DNA of 33,715 bases from Gammaproteobacteria bacterium (GTDB taxonomy: Bacteria > Pseudomonadota > Gammaproteobacteria > Pseudomonadales > Pseudomonadaceae), in the NCBI GenBank assembly GCA_023475025.1, contig JAMCWB010000057.1, positions 1 to 33,715 on the forward strand, read 5' to 3'. Shown here piece by piece: positions 1 through 8,260 of this stretch (position 1 is the first letter of the stretch; every line of letters begins with the position of its first letter). A program made the translations under genes and the position numbers. Below the pieces are notes generated by a model. That model did not search any database. It worked only from the letters and a program-made list of their open reading frames with translations, and was not told the origin of the DNA.

Positions 1-247
1 GCAGTTCCCGGTTCTCGCGTTCCAGAGCCTTGATGCGTTCTCGTTCCTCGGTCGTCTGGCCGGGGCGGTGGCCAATATCAGTCTGGTGTTTGCGTATCCA
101 GCCATGCAGCGTCTGGGGGACACAGCCAATCTTGGGCGCAATGGATTCGATCGCTGCCCATTCGGATGGGTAGTCGTTCACGTTCTCCAGAACCATGCGC
201 ACGGCACGTTCACGGACTTCAGGGGAATAGCTATTAGATTTCTTCAT
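1..247 (-). CDS. IS3-family transposase OrfA (partial, N-terminus)
   Basis: The translation from the ATG at 245-247 starts [19 protein letters not shown] and continues with a helix-turn-helix region (about residues 5-60, including TLHGWIRKH). A leucine-rich, charged start of a coiled coil ([15 protein letters not shown]) follows before the window ends. This is the typical N-terminal half of IS3-family OrfA, which binds the terminal repeats. In intact elements it is fused by programmed -1 frameshifting to the DDE integrase encoded by orfB. The gene is cut by the window edge after about 82 codons. Whether the element is active cannot be seen. Confidence 0.85.
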   Translation of the reverse strand, partial: MKKSNSYSPEVRERAVRMVLENVNDYPSEWAAIESIAPKIGCVPQTLHGWIRKHQTDIGHRPGQTTEERERIKALERENREL

Positions 248-267
248 GCCTCATTCTCTCAAGAGTT

Positions 268-296
268 GAGGCCTCCACGAAACCCGGTGCGATTCA
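268..296 (-). repeat. Terminal inverted repeat of the IS3-family element
   Basis: The 29 bp lie between the transposase start and flanking DNA. Read on the minus strand they start TGAATCGCACCGGG and end in GGAGGCCTC, which fits the IS3-group terminal repeat. The partner repeat is outside the window. Confidence 0.6.
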
Positions 297-467
297 CTTT
301 TTCTTGTGCCCAGATCGATGGACACAGAACAAAAACCCTCATCTTTTACTTTCTACTAGAACAGACCTCATGACACTTGCCTTTGGTTGATTGCACAGAA
401 AGCGTTCAATCGTCGTTTATCATTGACCATGCCGCACTCGACTGGGCTAATTCAGCAGGAGCTGCCC

Positions 468-1032
468 ATGCCAGACACTGATTCACCCATTATTGTGGTT
501 GACCTTGAAGCCATCTGCTGGGATGCCTGCACGCCAGAGGGTGCGGCGCAAAGCATTCACACGATGGAAATTATCGAGATTGGCTGCGCGCTGAGCAACC
601 GGCATGGCACTGTGCTGGATACACGCTCCTTCATGGTGCGCCCCCAACGCCAACCCGTACTCAGCAAGTTCTGCATCGAACTGACGCATATCACGCAAGC
701 CATGGTTGATAACGCACCACCCTTTGCAGATGCTATTGTCCAGATGAACGCCTGGCTGAACGACGTCGCAGCAGATGCACTCTGGTGCAGCTGGGGTAAC
801 TACGACCTTAACCAGCTAACCGCACAATGCGCCCTCGACAGGGTCGATTCACAGCTGTTGCAACGTCCGCATCTGAATGCAAAAAAACTCTGGCGACGCC
901 TGGAATATCGCACGCTTACTGCCATTTCTGGACTGGTCGCTAGTGGATGAAGTGCTCAGCCAACCGACCGATTCTGCGACTCACAACCCACCAATAGTGC
1001 TGGATCTGACGAGTCGCCTATTCGGTGTATAG
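468..1032 (+). pseudogene. Broken 3'-5' exonuclease (DEDDh, KapD/ERI-1-like)
   Basis: The ATG at 468 has an AGGAG seven bases upstream. The protein begins with the Exo I motif (VDLEAICWD), continues with EIIEIGCAL, a LSKFC..LTHIT segment and the Exo II motif (WGNYDLNQL), as in pseudomonad DEDDh exonucleases. At LNAKKLW (about 890) homology stops in this frame, and a stop follows at 948-950. From 895 the next frame carries the expected C-terminal part (DAWNIARLLPFL) and stays open to TAG at 1030-1032. About 30 residues that normally lie between them, including the Exo III histidine (HRAL.DA), are missing. An internal deletion that also shifted the frame is the simplest reading. The gene lies 171 bp from the IS end. 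It is very probably inactive. Confidence 0.75.
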
Positions 1033-1151
1033 CCCAGCTGATGGTAAACTGCCGCCGCCATCACCACAGCCAAAGCCATCCAATGAAGCCGATTACCTTG
1101 TCCAAAACCGCGCACCAGAACAAGCAAATGATCACCCACCAGAAGGGCCTT

Positions 1152-3245
1152 ATGGCCAAGTTGAGCCTGGCTTGCCTGCTGGCGTCACCGGCATTACACG
1201 CAGAGGATACAGTTCAACTGGATGCCATGACCGTCTCGGCCGGTGATTATGATGCGGTTGCGAGCGCGCGCGCAGCGCTGAACGAGGTGCCGGGCGGCAC
1301 CAATGTGGTGGATATGCGGCAGGTTGAACAGGGGCGGGTGGCCGGGGTGGCCGACGTGCTGGCCTATCAGCCGGGTGTGTACGCCCAGTCGCCGGGTAAC
1401 GAAGGCGTGAAGATCAGTATCCGTGGCTCGGGTATCAACCGTGGCCCCGGGGCACATGCGTCAGGCAATCATATCCTGCTCGATGGTCTGCCGCTGACCG
1501 GCTCGGGCGGTACGCCCTATGAGTTGCTGGAGCCGCTATGGCTCAGTCGTGTCGAGGTGCTGCGTGGTGCCAACGGCTTTGCGCGCGGCGCACTGGCGTT
1601 GGGTGGGGCGGTGGATTACATCACCCGCAGCGGCTTTGATGCGCCGCGCCTGCAGGTGCGCATGGAGGCGGGCAGCGATGGCTATCTCAAGCGCCATCTG
1701 GCGTCCGGCCAGGTCATTGGTGATCTGGATTATTACCTTGCCGTCACCGATCTGAACTACGACGGTCAGCAGGATCATGCCGCCGGCAGTGCCAAGGGCA
1801 TGCTTGCCAATGTCGGCCTGCAGCTTACAGCAGACCTGGAAACCCGTTTCTACCTGCGTTACCGCGAGACCAAGCACCAGACGCCGGGCCGCCTGACCCA
1901 ATCGCAGATCGATGACGACCCGACCCAGGCCAATGCCGGGAATGTTGCACGCAATGCCAAGCGAGAGCAGCCAGGGAGCACCTGGCTGGCCAACAAGACC
2001 ACACTGCGGCTGGACGACGTCAGCTCGCTGGAGTTGGGGCTGGCCTATCACCACTACCCGATGGACCTGATGGAAAGCCCGTTTCGCATTCGGGTGGATT
2101 ACAGCGACATCAGCGCAACCCTGAACTACCGACGCGAACACAGGCTCTTCGGTCTCAATTCAAACACCGTGATTGGCTGGCGCACGACCACCAATCTGCC
2201 CAGCAGTGATTCGAAGGAGTCTGTCTACCAGCCGCTGAACGCCAGCGGTACCATCTATCCGGTCGGCACTGTGACGCGCAAGTACAGCCATCAGGGTTCG
2301 GATAACGTGCTGCACCTGAGCAACGAGCTGCAGCTGACCCCCAGCCTGTGGCTGACCAGCGGACTGGCGCTGATCTACACCCAGCGCGAGGTCGAGGTCA
2401 CCTGGCCTGAGACCAATGAGAAGCTGAACGAAGGCACCTGGGATTACGCCCCACGACTGGGCCTGTGTTACCGGTTGGAGACCGGCACCGAGGTCTACGG
2501 CAACCTGTCCCGTTCGGTCGAGCCACCGCACGCCTGGTCGATGATCTGGGGGTCGCCGACGCGCTTCCCGGTCAGCAATCAGCCCTGGAGCAACCGTCAA
2601 AGCACGCCGATCAGCCTGGATAACCAGACCGCCACTACCCTTGAACTGGGCGCACGGGGCGATTCTGTGCTGGGGCAGTGGGATCTGGCGTGGTATTACT
2701 CACGGGTCAACAACGAGCTGCTGACTATCGAAATCGAGCCGGCTATCTTTGCCGAATCCAACGCCAGTGCCACCGTGCATCAGGGTGTCGAGGCCGGGCT
2801 TGCCAGCACCCTCTGGCAGGGTGACAAACTGGGTGCACTGACGCTGCGTCAGGCCTATACCTTCAGTGATTTCCAATACCGTGATGACGACGTCTTTGGC
2901 AGCAATGCACTGCCAGGTTTGCCGCGTCATTACTATCAGGGCGAGCTGCGTTATCAGCACCCGGCAGGCGTTTACCTTGGGCTGAACACCCAACATGCGT
3001 CAAAGGTGCCGGTGGATTACGCCAACTCCTGGCATGCCGACGCTTACACCACCTTTGGCGCGATTCTCGGTTATGACGCGCCGAAGCAGGATTGGCAGGC
3101 GTGGCTGGAGCTACGCAACCTCACCGATGAGCGCTACGCCGCGACAGTGACCCCCGGGTTCAACGATAACGGTGTAGAAGCGCCGCGTTTGACGCCCGGT
3201 GAAGGCTTTGGTGTATACACGGGCTTTTCCTGGAGCTGGTTGTAA
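1152..3245 (+). CDS. TonB-dependent outer-membrane receptor
   Basis: This encodes an outer-membrane beta-barrel that takes up a siderophore, metal chelate or similar ligand using TonB energy. A signal peptide (MAKLSLACLLASPALHA, cut before EDT) is followed by a TonB-box-like stretch (LDAMTVSA). The plug domain comes next (DVLAYQPGVYAQ, ISIRGSG, ILLDGLPL, VEVLRGANGF). The rest is a long barrel with alternating aromatic strands, ending in an LTDERYAATVTPGF segment and a C-terminal aromatic strand (FSWSWL). The chosen start has AGAAGG five bases upstream. In-frame ATGs at 1041, 1083 and 1128 lack a comparable site but would give a longer leader. The ligand is not predictable. No clear Fur box was recognised upstream. 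The gene converges with the cytochrome b561 gene. Confidence 0.9.
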   Translation: MAKLSLACLLASPALHAEDTVQLDAMTVSAGDYDAVASARAALNEVPGGTNVVDMRQVEQGRVAGVADVLAYQPGVYAQSPGNEGVKISIRGSGINRGPGAHASGNHILLDGLPLTGSGGTPYELLEPLWLSRVEVLRGANGFARGALALGGAVDYITRSGFDAPRLQVRMEAGSDGYLKRHLASGQVIGDLDYYLAVTDLNYDGQQDHAAGSAKGMLANVGLQLTADLETRFYLRYRETKHQTPGRLTQSQIDDDPTQANAGNVARNAKREQPGSTWLANKTTLRLDDVSSLELGLAYHHYPMDLMESPFRIRVDYSDISATLNYRREHRLFGLNSNTVIGWRTTTNLPSSDSKESVYQPLNASGTIYPVGTVTRKYSHQGSDNVLHLSNELQLTPSLWLTSGLALIYTQREVEVTWPETNEKLNEGTWDYAPRLGLCYRLETGTEVYGNLSRSVEPPHAWSMIWGSPTRFPVSNQPWSNRQSTPISLDNQTATTLELGARGDSVLGQWDLAWYYSRVNNELLTIEIEPAIFAESNASATVHQGVEAGLASTLWQGDKLGALTLRQAYTFSDFQYRDDDVFGSNALPGLPRHYYQGELRYQHPAGVYLGLNTQHASKVPVDYANSWHADAYTTFGAILGYDAPKQDWQAWLELRNLTDERYAATVTPGFNDNGVEAPRLTPGEGFGVYTGFSWSWL

Positions 3246-3263
3246 GGGCAACTAACCGAGAGG

Positions 3264-3294
3264 CCGCCCGCATCAGAGAAATGTCTGCGGGCGG
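3264..3294. terminator. Hairpin between convergent genes
   Basis: A perfect 9-bp GC-rich stem (CCGCCCGCA with TGCGGGCGG) with a 13-base loop lies between the TonB receptor and the cytochrome b561 gene. There is no T-run on either side, so it may be a weak bidirectional terminator or a 3'-end protecting hairpin. Confidence 0.5.
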
Positions 3295-3321
3295 TAAGCG
3301 GACTCAGCAAAACTGCCTGAC

Positions 3322-3867
3322 TCAATCACGCTCACTGTTCTTGCCACCCAGCAACATAGAACCCAGCACCCCGTCTTGCCTGACCCAGCCATGGTAAAGC
3401 GCGCCGCCAATATGCATGAGCAGCAGCAGGATAAAGCCATAGGCCACATAGGCGTGCATTTCCCGGAGCAGCGCAAAGCGGGTCAGGCTTTCACCGCCCA
3501 GTGCCGGCAGGTAAAACCAGCCGAAGACATCAATGGCCTGGCCACTGGCGCTGACCATCAGGTAGCCGCTGATCGGCATCAGTAGCATGGCCGCATAGAG
3601 CAATACCTGGGTCGCTTTTGCGGCAAATACCTGGGTGGCAGGCAAGTCGGCGGGCAGCGCTGGGGCTTTGCTGCGCAAGCGGTTCAGTAGCCGTGCGATG
3701 ACGCCGATCAAGGCCAGCACACCAAACACCTTGTGCGCGGCCAGGATAGGGGTATGCCAGGGCGCCAGCGTCTGCACCATCGTCAGGCCGGCAAACAGCA
3801 TCGACAGGATCAAGGCCGCCATCGCCCAATGAAAAACACGCATGCTGATTGGATAGGAGTGCTGCAT
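3322..3867 (-). CDS. Cytochrome b561
   Basis: The 181-residue integral membrane b-type cytochrome has four hydrophobic helices (about residues 10-30, 43-60, 84-106 and 138-160). Histidines are placed as in the family: H13 in RVFHWAM, H45 in AAHKVFG, and H138, H151 and H158 in the last helix region. Such proteins pass electrons from the quinone pool to a periplasmic acceptor. The start lies 3 nt after the stop of the upstream catalase-like gene, with a GGAG site inside that gene's last codons, so the two are co-transcribed and likely work together. It is the last gene of the pair and faces the TonB receptor. Confidence 0.9.
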   Translation of the reverse strand: MQHSYPISMRVFHWAMAALILSMLFAGLTMVQTLAPWHTPILAAHKVFGVLALIGVIARLLNRLRSKAPALPADLPATQVFAAKATQVLLYAAMLLMPISGYLMVSASGQAIDVFGWFYLPALGGESLTRFALLREMHAYVAYGFILLLLMHIGGALYHGWVRQDGVLGSMLLGGKNSERD

Positions 3868-3870
3868 GGC

Positions 3871-4914
3871 TTATTGCTCCACCTGATAGACATTACCGGC
3901 CAGCACTTCACGTGCCCGGCGGCGATAGGATTCCGCGTAAGCGGCTGAACGGGCACGCAGAATGCGGTCACCGCTGGCTTCGATGCCGCGCGGCAGAATA
4001 AGCGGGTCGAAGTTGATCTGATCACAGACGCCCTGGTCGTCATGTACCGCCTGCAGCACAATCTCGCCGGCAACAACTTGCTGGCGGTCGGATGGCCACT
4101 CCACCGTAGGATCATCTGGATCATCGGTTGCATTGGCAAGGGTAAATACCAGCTCAAAGCGCACCGGATCTTCCGCCAGGCGACTGGCTATTTCCTCTTG
4201 CAGGGCATTGGCAGATTCACTGAACGGGTTCTCCCCAGAGTCCTGTGTTGGCATGGCATGCCAGCGCACGGCCTGGCGCTCACCCTCCGCATTGATCAGG
4301 TAGAAAGCATTGATACTGTTATAGCGCTCCGCGGCGAAGCTGCTGCTCGGTTGATAAGCACCCATCCACTCACGGAAACTTTGTGTTTCCGGATGGGCCG
4401 CAAAGAAGGCCTGGATCTTGCCCATGTCACGCTCACCGGTTGCCGGGTCGGGTGCCAGTGCAGCCAGCTGCTGATAAAAGGCATCCGGTGTGGCGACAGC
4501 CATGACCGGCGGGGTATTCATTGCGGTACGCCACAACTGCTGGTTACCCAGCTCAAAACTGAGCGCCAGGCTTCGCACGGGTGAGGACATTTCCGGTGCT
4601 GTCGGGTTGTTGCCACCGGTGGAGAAGCGACCCAGTACAGGTGTGCTGCCCGCCCTGAAGACCGGCGCTACCGAATAGCTGGCCAGATTGCCGTTACTGA
4701 CAAACTCGCCAGCCACGCATAACCCCTTGGCATGGGCACGGCGGAAGCCGGCAAAGGGCGTGCCGCCCTGTTGCAAGTCGACAAATTGCTGCGCGGTGAC
4801 GCCCCGGCTGCCGGTGTCGGTAGCCGCCACATAGAAAGCGGCTGCCAGCAAACCGGTGACGGCGCCAACGGCAGCAAGTCGCAGGGTTTTTGATGTACTG
4901 CCTGAATTGGACAT
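3871..4914 (-). CDS. Catalase-family (SrpA-like) haem peroxidase
   Basis: The 347-residue mini-catalase of the SrpA group lacks the C-terminal extensions of classical catalases. It has an N-terminal hydrophobic segment (about residues 11-30) that should export or anchor it, so a periplasmic location is likely. Family marks are the distal histidine in RRAHAKGLC, RFSTGGNNP with the distal Asn, PVRSLALSF, and the proximal haem Tyr region (RARSAAYAESYRRR). The last two fix it as a catalase fold. Its partner cytochrome b561 begins 3 nt downstream. This suggests peroxide reduction fed by quinol rather than simple dismutation, an inference from the pairing. No OxyR site was recognised. Confidence 0.85.
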   Translation of the reverse strand: MSNSGSTSKTLRLAAVGAVTGLLAAAFYVAATDTGSRGVTAQQFVDLQQGGTPFAGFRRAHAKGLCVAGEFVSNGNLASYSVAPVFRAGSTPVLGRFSTGGNNPTAPEMSSPVRSLALSFELGNQQLWRTAMNTPPVMAVATPDAFYQQLAALAPDPATGERDMGKIQAFFAAHPETQSFREWMGAYQPSSSFAAERYNSINAFYLINAEGERQAVRWHAMPTQDSGENPFSESANALQEEIASRLAEDPVRFELVFTLANATDDPDDPTVEWPSDRQQVVAGEIVLQAVHDDQGVCDQINFDPLILPRGIEASGDRILRARSAAYAESYRRRAREVLAGNVYQVEQ

Positions 4915-5033
4915 AAGATCGCTTAACCCTTTGTTTGCAGCCGATGGTTACTGAATTTTGCGCATTGTTATGCCAGCGCACGCATAACACAATCGCACTG
5001 ACACAAGCAGCTACATATAGATGCAGGCCCAGT

Positions 5034-5318
5034 TCAGGCCTGCGGACGACTGAGTGCCTGCAAACGCTGATAGCCACGCTGTGTCAGCAACAGCAAGTGC
5101 TGACTGCTGGCGTACATGTGCCCCTTGGCTTTCAGCTGACTGATCAAGGCAGCATGCTCTGTGGCCGGGAGATAGTGGTAGTCGCGCCCAAGCTCCAGCT
5201 GTTGTTCAAAACGCTTGAACAAGCGGAAGGTGGTGCCTTTGCTGAAGTTGTTGAGGCTATCCAGCTGACGCAGGCTGAGGGTTGGTTCGCCCAGGTAATC
5301 AATGGGTTGTATCTTCAT
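5034..5318 (-). CDS. Small protein resembling an ORF6N/KilA-N-type DNA-binding domain
   Basis: This is a 94-residue protein of unknown function. The arrangement of an opening strand-helix (TLSLRQLDSLNNFSKGTTFRL), a basic helix and GRDYHYLP recalls the phage ORF6N/KilA-N regulatory domain (pattern of G-x-x-R-x-x-F then E/G-x-D-Y). The match is by eye and weak. It has no signal peptide or membrane segment. It stands alone between the catalase gene and the tenA operon. Its ATG has no strong Shine-Dalgarno. A tail rich in leucine and basic residues (LLLLTQRGYQRLQ) looks like a further helix. Confidence 0.6.
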   Translation of the reverse strand: MKIQPIDYLGEPTLSLRQLDSLNNFSKGTTFRLFKRFEQQLELGRDYHYLPATEHAALISQLKAKGHMYASSQHLLLLTQRGYQRLQALSRPQA

Positions 5319-5482
5319 GGTGCTCAGCGATATCCAGCGGGGTGTGACTCGGGCTGCTCAGTTTACGCCAACCATAGCGGACCACCCACTCTCGGCAAAC
5401 CGCAAATACCTGACCATTTTAATCGGGTAATATTCCACGTATGCTATTGAGTCACTTAACACCCAACCAGCAGGAGTTCACG

Positions 5483-5695
5483 ATGGCCGACTCTGACACC
5501 CTCGACGCCCTGAAAGTCGCCTTTACCTATATGCCTCAACCCATCGAGGTCAATCGTTTTACCCACGGCGACGATGCCGCGCGCATTCATGAGCACATCA
5601 CTTTTGTCCGTGAGACCTTGCTAAGCCTGGGCATTGATCCGGATGAGGTTGCCGGAGAAATCAACCCTGATAGCTCACCGAATTCCTGCTACTGA
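5483..5695 (+). CDS. Small conserved-looking protein upstream of tenA
   Basis: The 70-residue soluble protein is not recognised. The start at 5483 has CAGGAG seven bases upstream and is preferred over an in-frame ATG at 5441. The sequence is acidic, with a helical core (residues 30-50, HITFVRETLLSLGI) and an odd C-terminus NSCY. The stop is 25 nt before tenA, so the two form an operon. No TPP riboswitch motif is visible upstream. A role linked to thiamin salvage is suggested only by position. Confidence 0.65.
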   Translation: MADSDTLDALKVAFTYMPQPIEVNRFTHGDDAARIHEHITFVRETLLSLGIDPDEVAGEINPDSSPNSCY

Positions 5696-5720
5696 CAACC
5701 TGCACAACCAAGGAAGCATA

Positions 5721-6389
5721 ATGCCTTATCAGTTCAACGATCTCACTGAAGCCTGCCATGGCGAATGGCGCACCTACATCGAGCACAGCTTTGTCCGCCA
5801 GCTTGGCGATGGCTCGCTGGAGCCTGCGGCCTTCAAACATTACCTGAAGCAGGATTATCTGTTTCTGATCCAGTTCGCCCGCGCCTTTGCGCTGGCAGCC
5901 TACAAAAGTTCGACCCTTGCGGACCTCAGACAAGCAAAGGACGGCCTGTTAGCCATTCTCGATACCGAGCTGGCGCTGCACATCAGTTACTGCGAAGCCT
6001 GGGGTATCTCGGAACAGGAACTGAACGAGCTGCCGGAAGCGCGGGCGACTCTGGCTTATACCCGTTATGTGCTGGACACCGGTAACCGTGGCGACCTGCT
6101 GGACCTGCATGTAGCGCTCTCACCGTGCATGGTTGGCTATGGCGAAATCGCCAATTGGCTTAACAGCCGAGCTGAAACAATGCGCGGCACAGACAACCCC
6201 TACGATGCCTGGATTGCCATGTATGAAAGCGATGAATTCCAGCAGGCCATGCAGGCGGAAATCGACTGGCTGAACCAGCGTCTGGCCGATGTTTCACCCG
6301 CACGTTTTCAGCAACTGTGCCGGACTTTTAGTGATGCGACGCGTCTTGAGATCGATTTTTGGGAGATGGGCCTGCAGTTGAGCAACTAG
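5721..6389 (+). CDS. tenA: TenA, aminopyrimidine aminohydrolase (thiaminase II)
   Basis: The 222-residue cytosolic helical protein hydrolyses 4-amino-5-aminomethyl-2-methylpyrimidine (a thiamin breakdown product) to the HMP moiety for thiamin salvage. Visible family residues are D45 in LKQDYLFL, the catalytic cysteine C136 in SPCMVGYGEI, and the glutamate of RLEIDFWEM (E210). Length is normal for TenA. The start ATG follows AAGGAAG at a good distance. It is co-transcribed with the 70-residue gene in front. It converges with ilvD. Confidence 0.93.
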   Translation: MPYQFNDLTEACHGEWRTYIEHSFVRQLGDGSLEPAAFKHYLKQDYLFLIQFARAFALAAYKSSTLADLRQAKDGLLAILDTELALHISYCEAWGISEQELNELPEARATLAYTRYVLDTGNRGDLLDLHVALSPCMVGYGEIANWLNSRAETMRGTDNPYDAWIAMYESDEFQQAMQAEIDWLNQRLADVSPARFQQLCRTFSDATRLEIDFWEMGLQLSN

Positions 6390-6435
6390 GGCGCCAAAGT
6401 CGCTTGCTCTTGCACTCTGGTGCCCTTGCTGGAGG

Positions 6436-8133
6436 CTATGACTGCTGAGGCTGGATCGGCATCAGATCCGTTACCGCTCCCTCGGATGCCGAGCCTACGG
6501 TGCGCGCAAACTTGGCCAGTACACCCCGCGTATAGCGGGGTGCCGGGGCCTGCCAAGTGCGTTTACGGCGCTCTAGCTCCTGCTCGGAAACATCCAGCTC
6601 AATGCGATTGGCCACTGCATCAATGGTGATGGTGTCGCCGTCTTCCACCAGGGCAATCGGGCCGCCCTCGGCAGCTTCGGGGGTAATATGCCCGACCACA
6701 AAGCCGTGGCTGCCGCCAGAAAAACGCCCGTCGGTGATCAGCGCCACCTCACTACCCAGGCCCTTGCCCATGATGGCCGAAGTAGGGGTGAGCATTTCGC
6801 GCATGCCGGGGCCGCCCTTGGGGCCTTCATAACGAATGACCAGCACATCACCGGCAACCACCGAACCGTCCATAATCCGCTCCTGGGCTTCTTCTTCGGA
6901 ATGAAACACCCGCGCCCGGCCGACAAAATGGGTGCCTTCCTTACCGGTAATTTTGGCGACCGCACCGGTCGGGGCGAGGTTGCCGTACAGAATACGCAGA
7001 TGGCTGTCGGCTTTGATCGGGTTGTCGAAGGCATGAATGATGTCCTGACCTTCGGGGTAGGGGGCAACGTCGGCCAGGTTCTCGGCCAGCGTCTTGCCGG
7101 TTACCGTCAGGCAATCGCCATGCACCAGCCCGCGCTCCAGCAGCATCTTGATCAGCGGCTGAATGCCGCCAATGGCAACCAGTTCCGACATCATGTAATG
7201 ACCACTGGGGCGCAGATCCGCGAGCACCGGGACGCGCTTGCCGATCTCGGCAAAATCTTCCAGCGCCAGCTTGACGCCGACAGTGCTGGCCATACCCAAC
7301 AGGTGCAGCACGGCATTGGTCGAACCGCCGAGAGCGATAACCACAGTAATCGCGTTCTCGAAGGCTTTACGGGTCATGATGTCGGAGGGCTTGATGTCAC
7401 GCTCCAACAGATGCATCACGGCGGCACCAGCGGCCCTGCAATCCGCTACTTTGGTATCGGATACCGCATTCTGTGCCGAGCTTCCCGGCAGGCTCATGCC
7501 CATTGCCTCAATCGCCGACGCCATGGTGTTGGCGGTATACATGCCGCCGCAGGAACCTGGGCCGGGGATGGCGGTTTCTTCGATCTGCTTGAGCTCGATC
7601 AGGTCCATCTTGCCCTGGGCATGGGCACCGACGGCTTCGAACACGGAAATGATGTCGGTGTGGTTGTCACCCGGCATGATGGTGCCGCCATAGACGAATA
7701 CCGCCGGACGGTTGAGCCGCGCCAGCCCCATCAGACAGCCGGGCATGTTCTTGTCGCAGCCACCAATGGCTACCAGGCCGTCAAAGCCCTCGCAGCCGGC
7801 AACGGTTTCAATCGAGTCGGCAATCACCTCGCGGGAGACCAGCGAATATTTCATCCCCTCAGTGCCATTGGCAATGCCATCCGATACGGTGATGGTATTG
7901 AAAATCAGCGATTTGCCACCGGCCTCATCAGCACCAGCCGCCGATTCTTCTGCCAGCCGGTTGATATGCATATTGCAGGGCGTCAGGTTGCTCCAGGTGG
8001 AGGCAATGCCCACCTGGGGTTTGCGAAAATCCTCGTCGGTAAAACCCACAGCGCGCAACATGGCGCGGCTGGCCGATTTGCCGAGCCCATCTACAACCGG
8101 GGATGAGTGCCGGCGGCGTTTGTCGTCTGACAT
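6436..8133 (-). CDS. ilvD: Dihydroxy-acid dehydratase
   Basis: IlvD dehydrates 2,3-dihydroxy-isovalerate and 2,3-dihydroxy-3-methylvalerate to the 2-oxo acids, the third common step of valine and isoleucine synthesis and the source of the leucine skeleton. The 565-residue cytosolic protein has the three iron-sulfur cysteines: C53 in TPCNMH, C126 in [10 protein letters not shown] and C195 in [14 protein letters not shown]. It also has the Mg-binding lysine next to C126 and the C-terminal GRFSGGSHG loop. This shorter form belongs to the [2Fe-2S] branch typified by alpha-proteobacterial and mycobacterial enzymes, rather than the about 615-residue E. coli type. AGAGAGG precedes the ATG. It is divergent from the GGDEF gene across 127 bp. 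Confidence 0.96.
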   Translation of the reverse strand: MSDDKRRRHSSPVVDGLGKSASRAMLRAVGFTDEDFRKPQVGIASTWSNLTPCNMHINRLAEESAAGADEAGGKSLIFNTITVSDGIANGTEGMKYSLVSREVIADSIETVAGCEGFDGLVAIGGCDKNMPGCLMGLARLNRPAVFVYGGTIMPGDNHTDIISVFEAVGAHAQGKMDLIELKQIEETAIPGPGSCGGMYTANTMASAIEAMGMSLPGSSAQNAVSDTKVADCRAAGAAVMHLLERDIKPSDIMTRKAFENAITVVIALGGSTNAVLHLLGMASTVGVKLALEDFAEIGKRVPVLADLRPSGHYMMSELVAIGGIQPLIKMLLERGLVHGDCLTVTGKTLAENLADVAPYPEGQDIIHAFDNPIKADSHLRILYGNLAPTGAVAKITGKEGTHFVGRARVFHSEEEAQERIMDGSVVAGDVLVIRYEGPKGGPGMREMLTPTSAIMGKGLGSEVALITDGRFSGGSHGFVVGHITPEAAEGGPIALVEDGDTITIDAVANRIELDVSEQELERRKRTWQAPAPRYTRGVLAKFARTVGSASEGAVTDLMPIQPQQS

Positions 8134-8260
8134 GGATGCCTCTCTGCTGGGTCTGAATGCAATGGATAGTGATCAGACTCACAGACTAGCAGAGACAGGC
8201 AGTATTCGACGGCGATGAAACACTGCTCAACTGCTTTGAGTTGCTATACTCAGTCGATAA

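Larger units (their letters stand above)
1..296 (-). mobile_element. IS3-family insertion sequence, terminal fragment
   Basis: The window begins inside an insertion sequence read leftwards. It has the start of an IS3-type orfA and, just outside it, a terminal inverted repeat that begins TGAATCGCACCGGG when read on the minus strand from 296. This is the usual TGA-starting end of IS3-group elements. The other end, orfB and the second inverted repeat lie outside the window, so completeness and the target duplication cannot be judged. The three bases outside the end (297-299, CTT) would be the candidate 3-bp duplication. Confidence 0.8.

Noticed and set aside
68..373. Plus-strand reading frame over the insertion-sequence end
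   Set aside because: It is antisense to the transposase start and crosses the IS boundary; no ribosome site or domain.
5319..5482. TPP riboswitch upstream of the tenA operon
   Set aside because: No thi-box core sequences could be found on the plus strand.
6389..6425. GGGCGCC / GGTGCCC inverted repeat after tenA as a terminator
   Set aside because: Imperfect 7-bp arms with a long loop and no T-run; too weak to call.
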